Shown here: positions 63,947 to 64,000 of the stretch, in pieces
Position numbering within the stretch: the stretch's first letter is position 1
How the letters are laid out: the number at the start of each line of letters is the position of its first letter
Origin: JBJYIN01 sp046237015
GTDB lineage: Bacteria; Pseudomonadota; Gammaproteobacteria; Enterobacterales; Enterobacteriaceae
Assembly (NCBI RefSeq): GCF_046237015.1
Contig: NZ_JBJYIN010000004.1
Span: forward strand, 224,619-288,618
Length of the DNA: 64,000 bases
Direction: 5' to 3'
Made by a program: the position numbers and the translations under genes
Notes under the pieces: model-generated
Database searches by the model: none
The model's input: only the letters and a program-made list of their open reading frames with translations
Told to the model about the DNA's origin: nothing

Positions 63947-64000
63947 TATACCCGTCATACTTCAAGTTGCATGTGCGTTGGCTGCGTTCAGTCACCCGAA
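63947..64000 (+). repeat. intergenic palindromic repeat, cut by window end
   Basis: Starts TATACCCGTCATACTTCAAG then GTTGCATGTGCGTTGGCTGC; the copy continues past base 64000. Confidence 0.85.

Overview
The window is a 64 kb piece of an enterobacterial chromosome. Gene order and protein sequences follow the Escherichia coli backbone closely: yoaA-tsaB-yeaY-fadD-rnd-minEDC, ycgLMN-dsbB-nhaB-fadR-ycgB-dadA, yeaH-yeaG-mipA-yeaE-yeaD-gapA-msrB-yeaC-pncA-ansA-sppA-ydjA-topB-ynjH-xthA, tRNA-Tyr-purU-ychJ-rssA-rssB-galU-hns-tdk-adhE, oppBCDF-yciU-clsA-yciY, and yciI-tonB-yciA-yciB-yciC-ompW. The divergence level, the intergenic repeat family and the inserted chemoreceptors suggest a Pectobacteriaceae member (Pectobacterium, Brenneria or a relative). 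The genus is an inference from memory of gene content, not a database result.

Layout: 0-8 kb holds envelope and fatty-acid genes, RNase D and the Min division-site system. 8-16 kb holds the ycgLMN genes, a small DNA polymerase III theta-like gene, disulfide-bond, Na+/H+ and fatty-acid regulator genes, and D-amino-acid dehydrogenase. 16.85-18.75 kb is the one clearly accessory stretch: remnants of an IS110 transposase, an Rhs protein and an IS1 element, plus two AT-rich small genes that look like orphan immunity genes. It lies where E. coli carries dadX. 18.8-36 kb is metabolic and stress backbone. A tandem glycine riboswitch sits at 37.0-37.2 kb in front of a YicG-type membrane protein. 38-44 kb runs from tRNA-Tyr to tdk and includes the RpoS-turnover adaptor rssB and hns. 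45-52 kb has adhE and an oligopeptide transport operon without its binding protein. 52.6-64 kb has cardiolipin synthase, two chemoreceptors on either side of yciI-tonB, and yciABC-ompW.

Compared with the E. coli order, several genes are missing from their usual places: hlyE-umuDC, dadX, selD, ychE-oppA and kch. A modular palindromic intergenic repeat (unit ends tatacccgtcatacttcaag and gaattattttgggtata) occurs at least six times. Homopolymeric G tracts inside rssB (13 G) and fadD (10 G) are possible slippage sites.

Functional links: FadR and one of its expected targets (fadD) are both present. Anaerobic genes adhE and ompW have matches to NarL/NarP-type 7-2-7 sites, and ompW also has a perfect FNR box. 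gapA/msrB share a perfect CRP core. Regulatory calls are pattern matches made by eye. Start codons were adjusted wherever a ribosome binding site and family length favoured an internal start.
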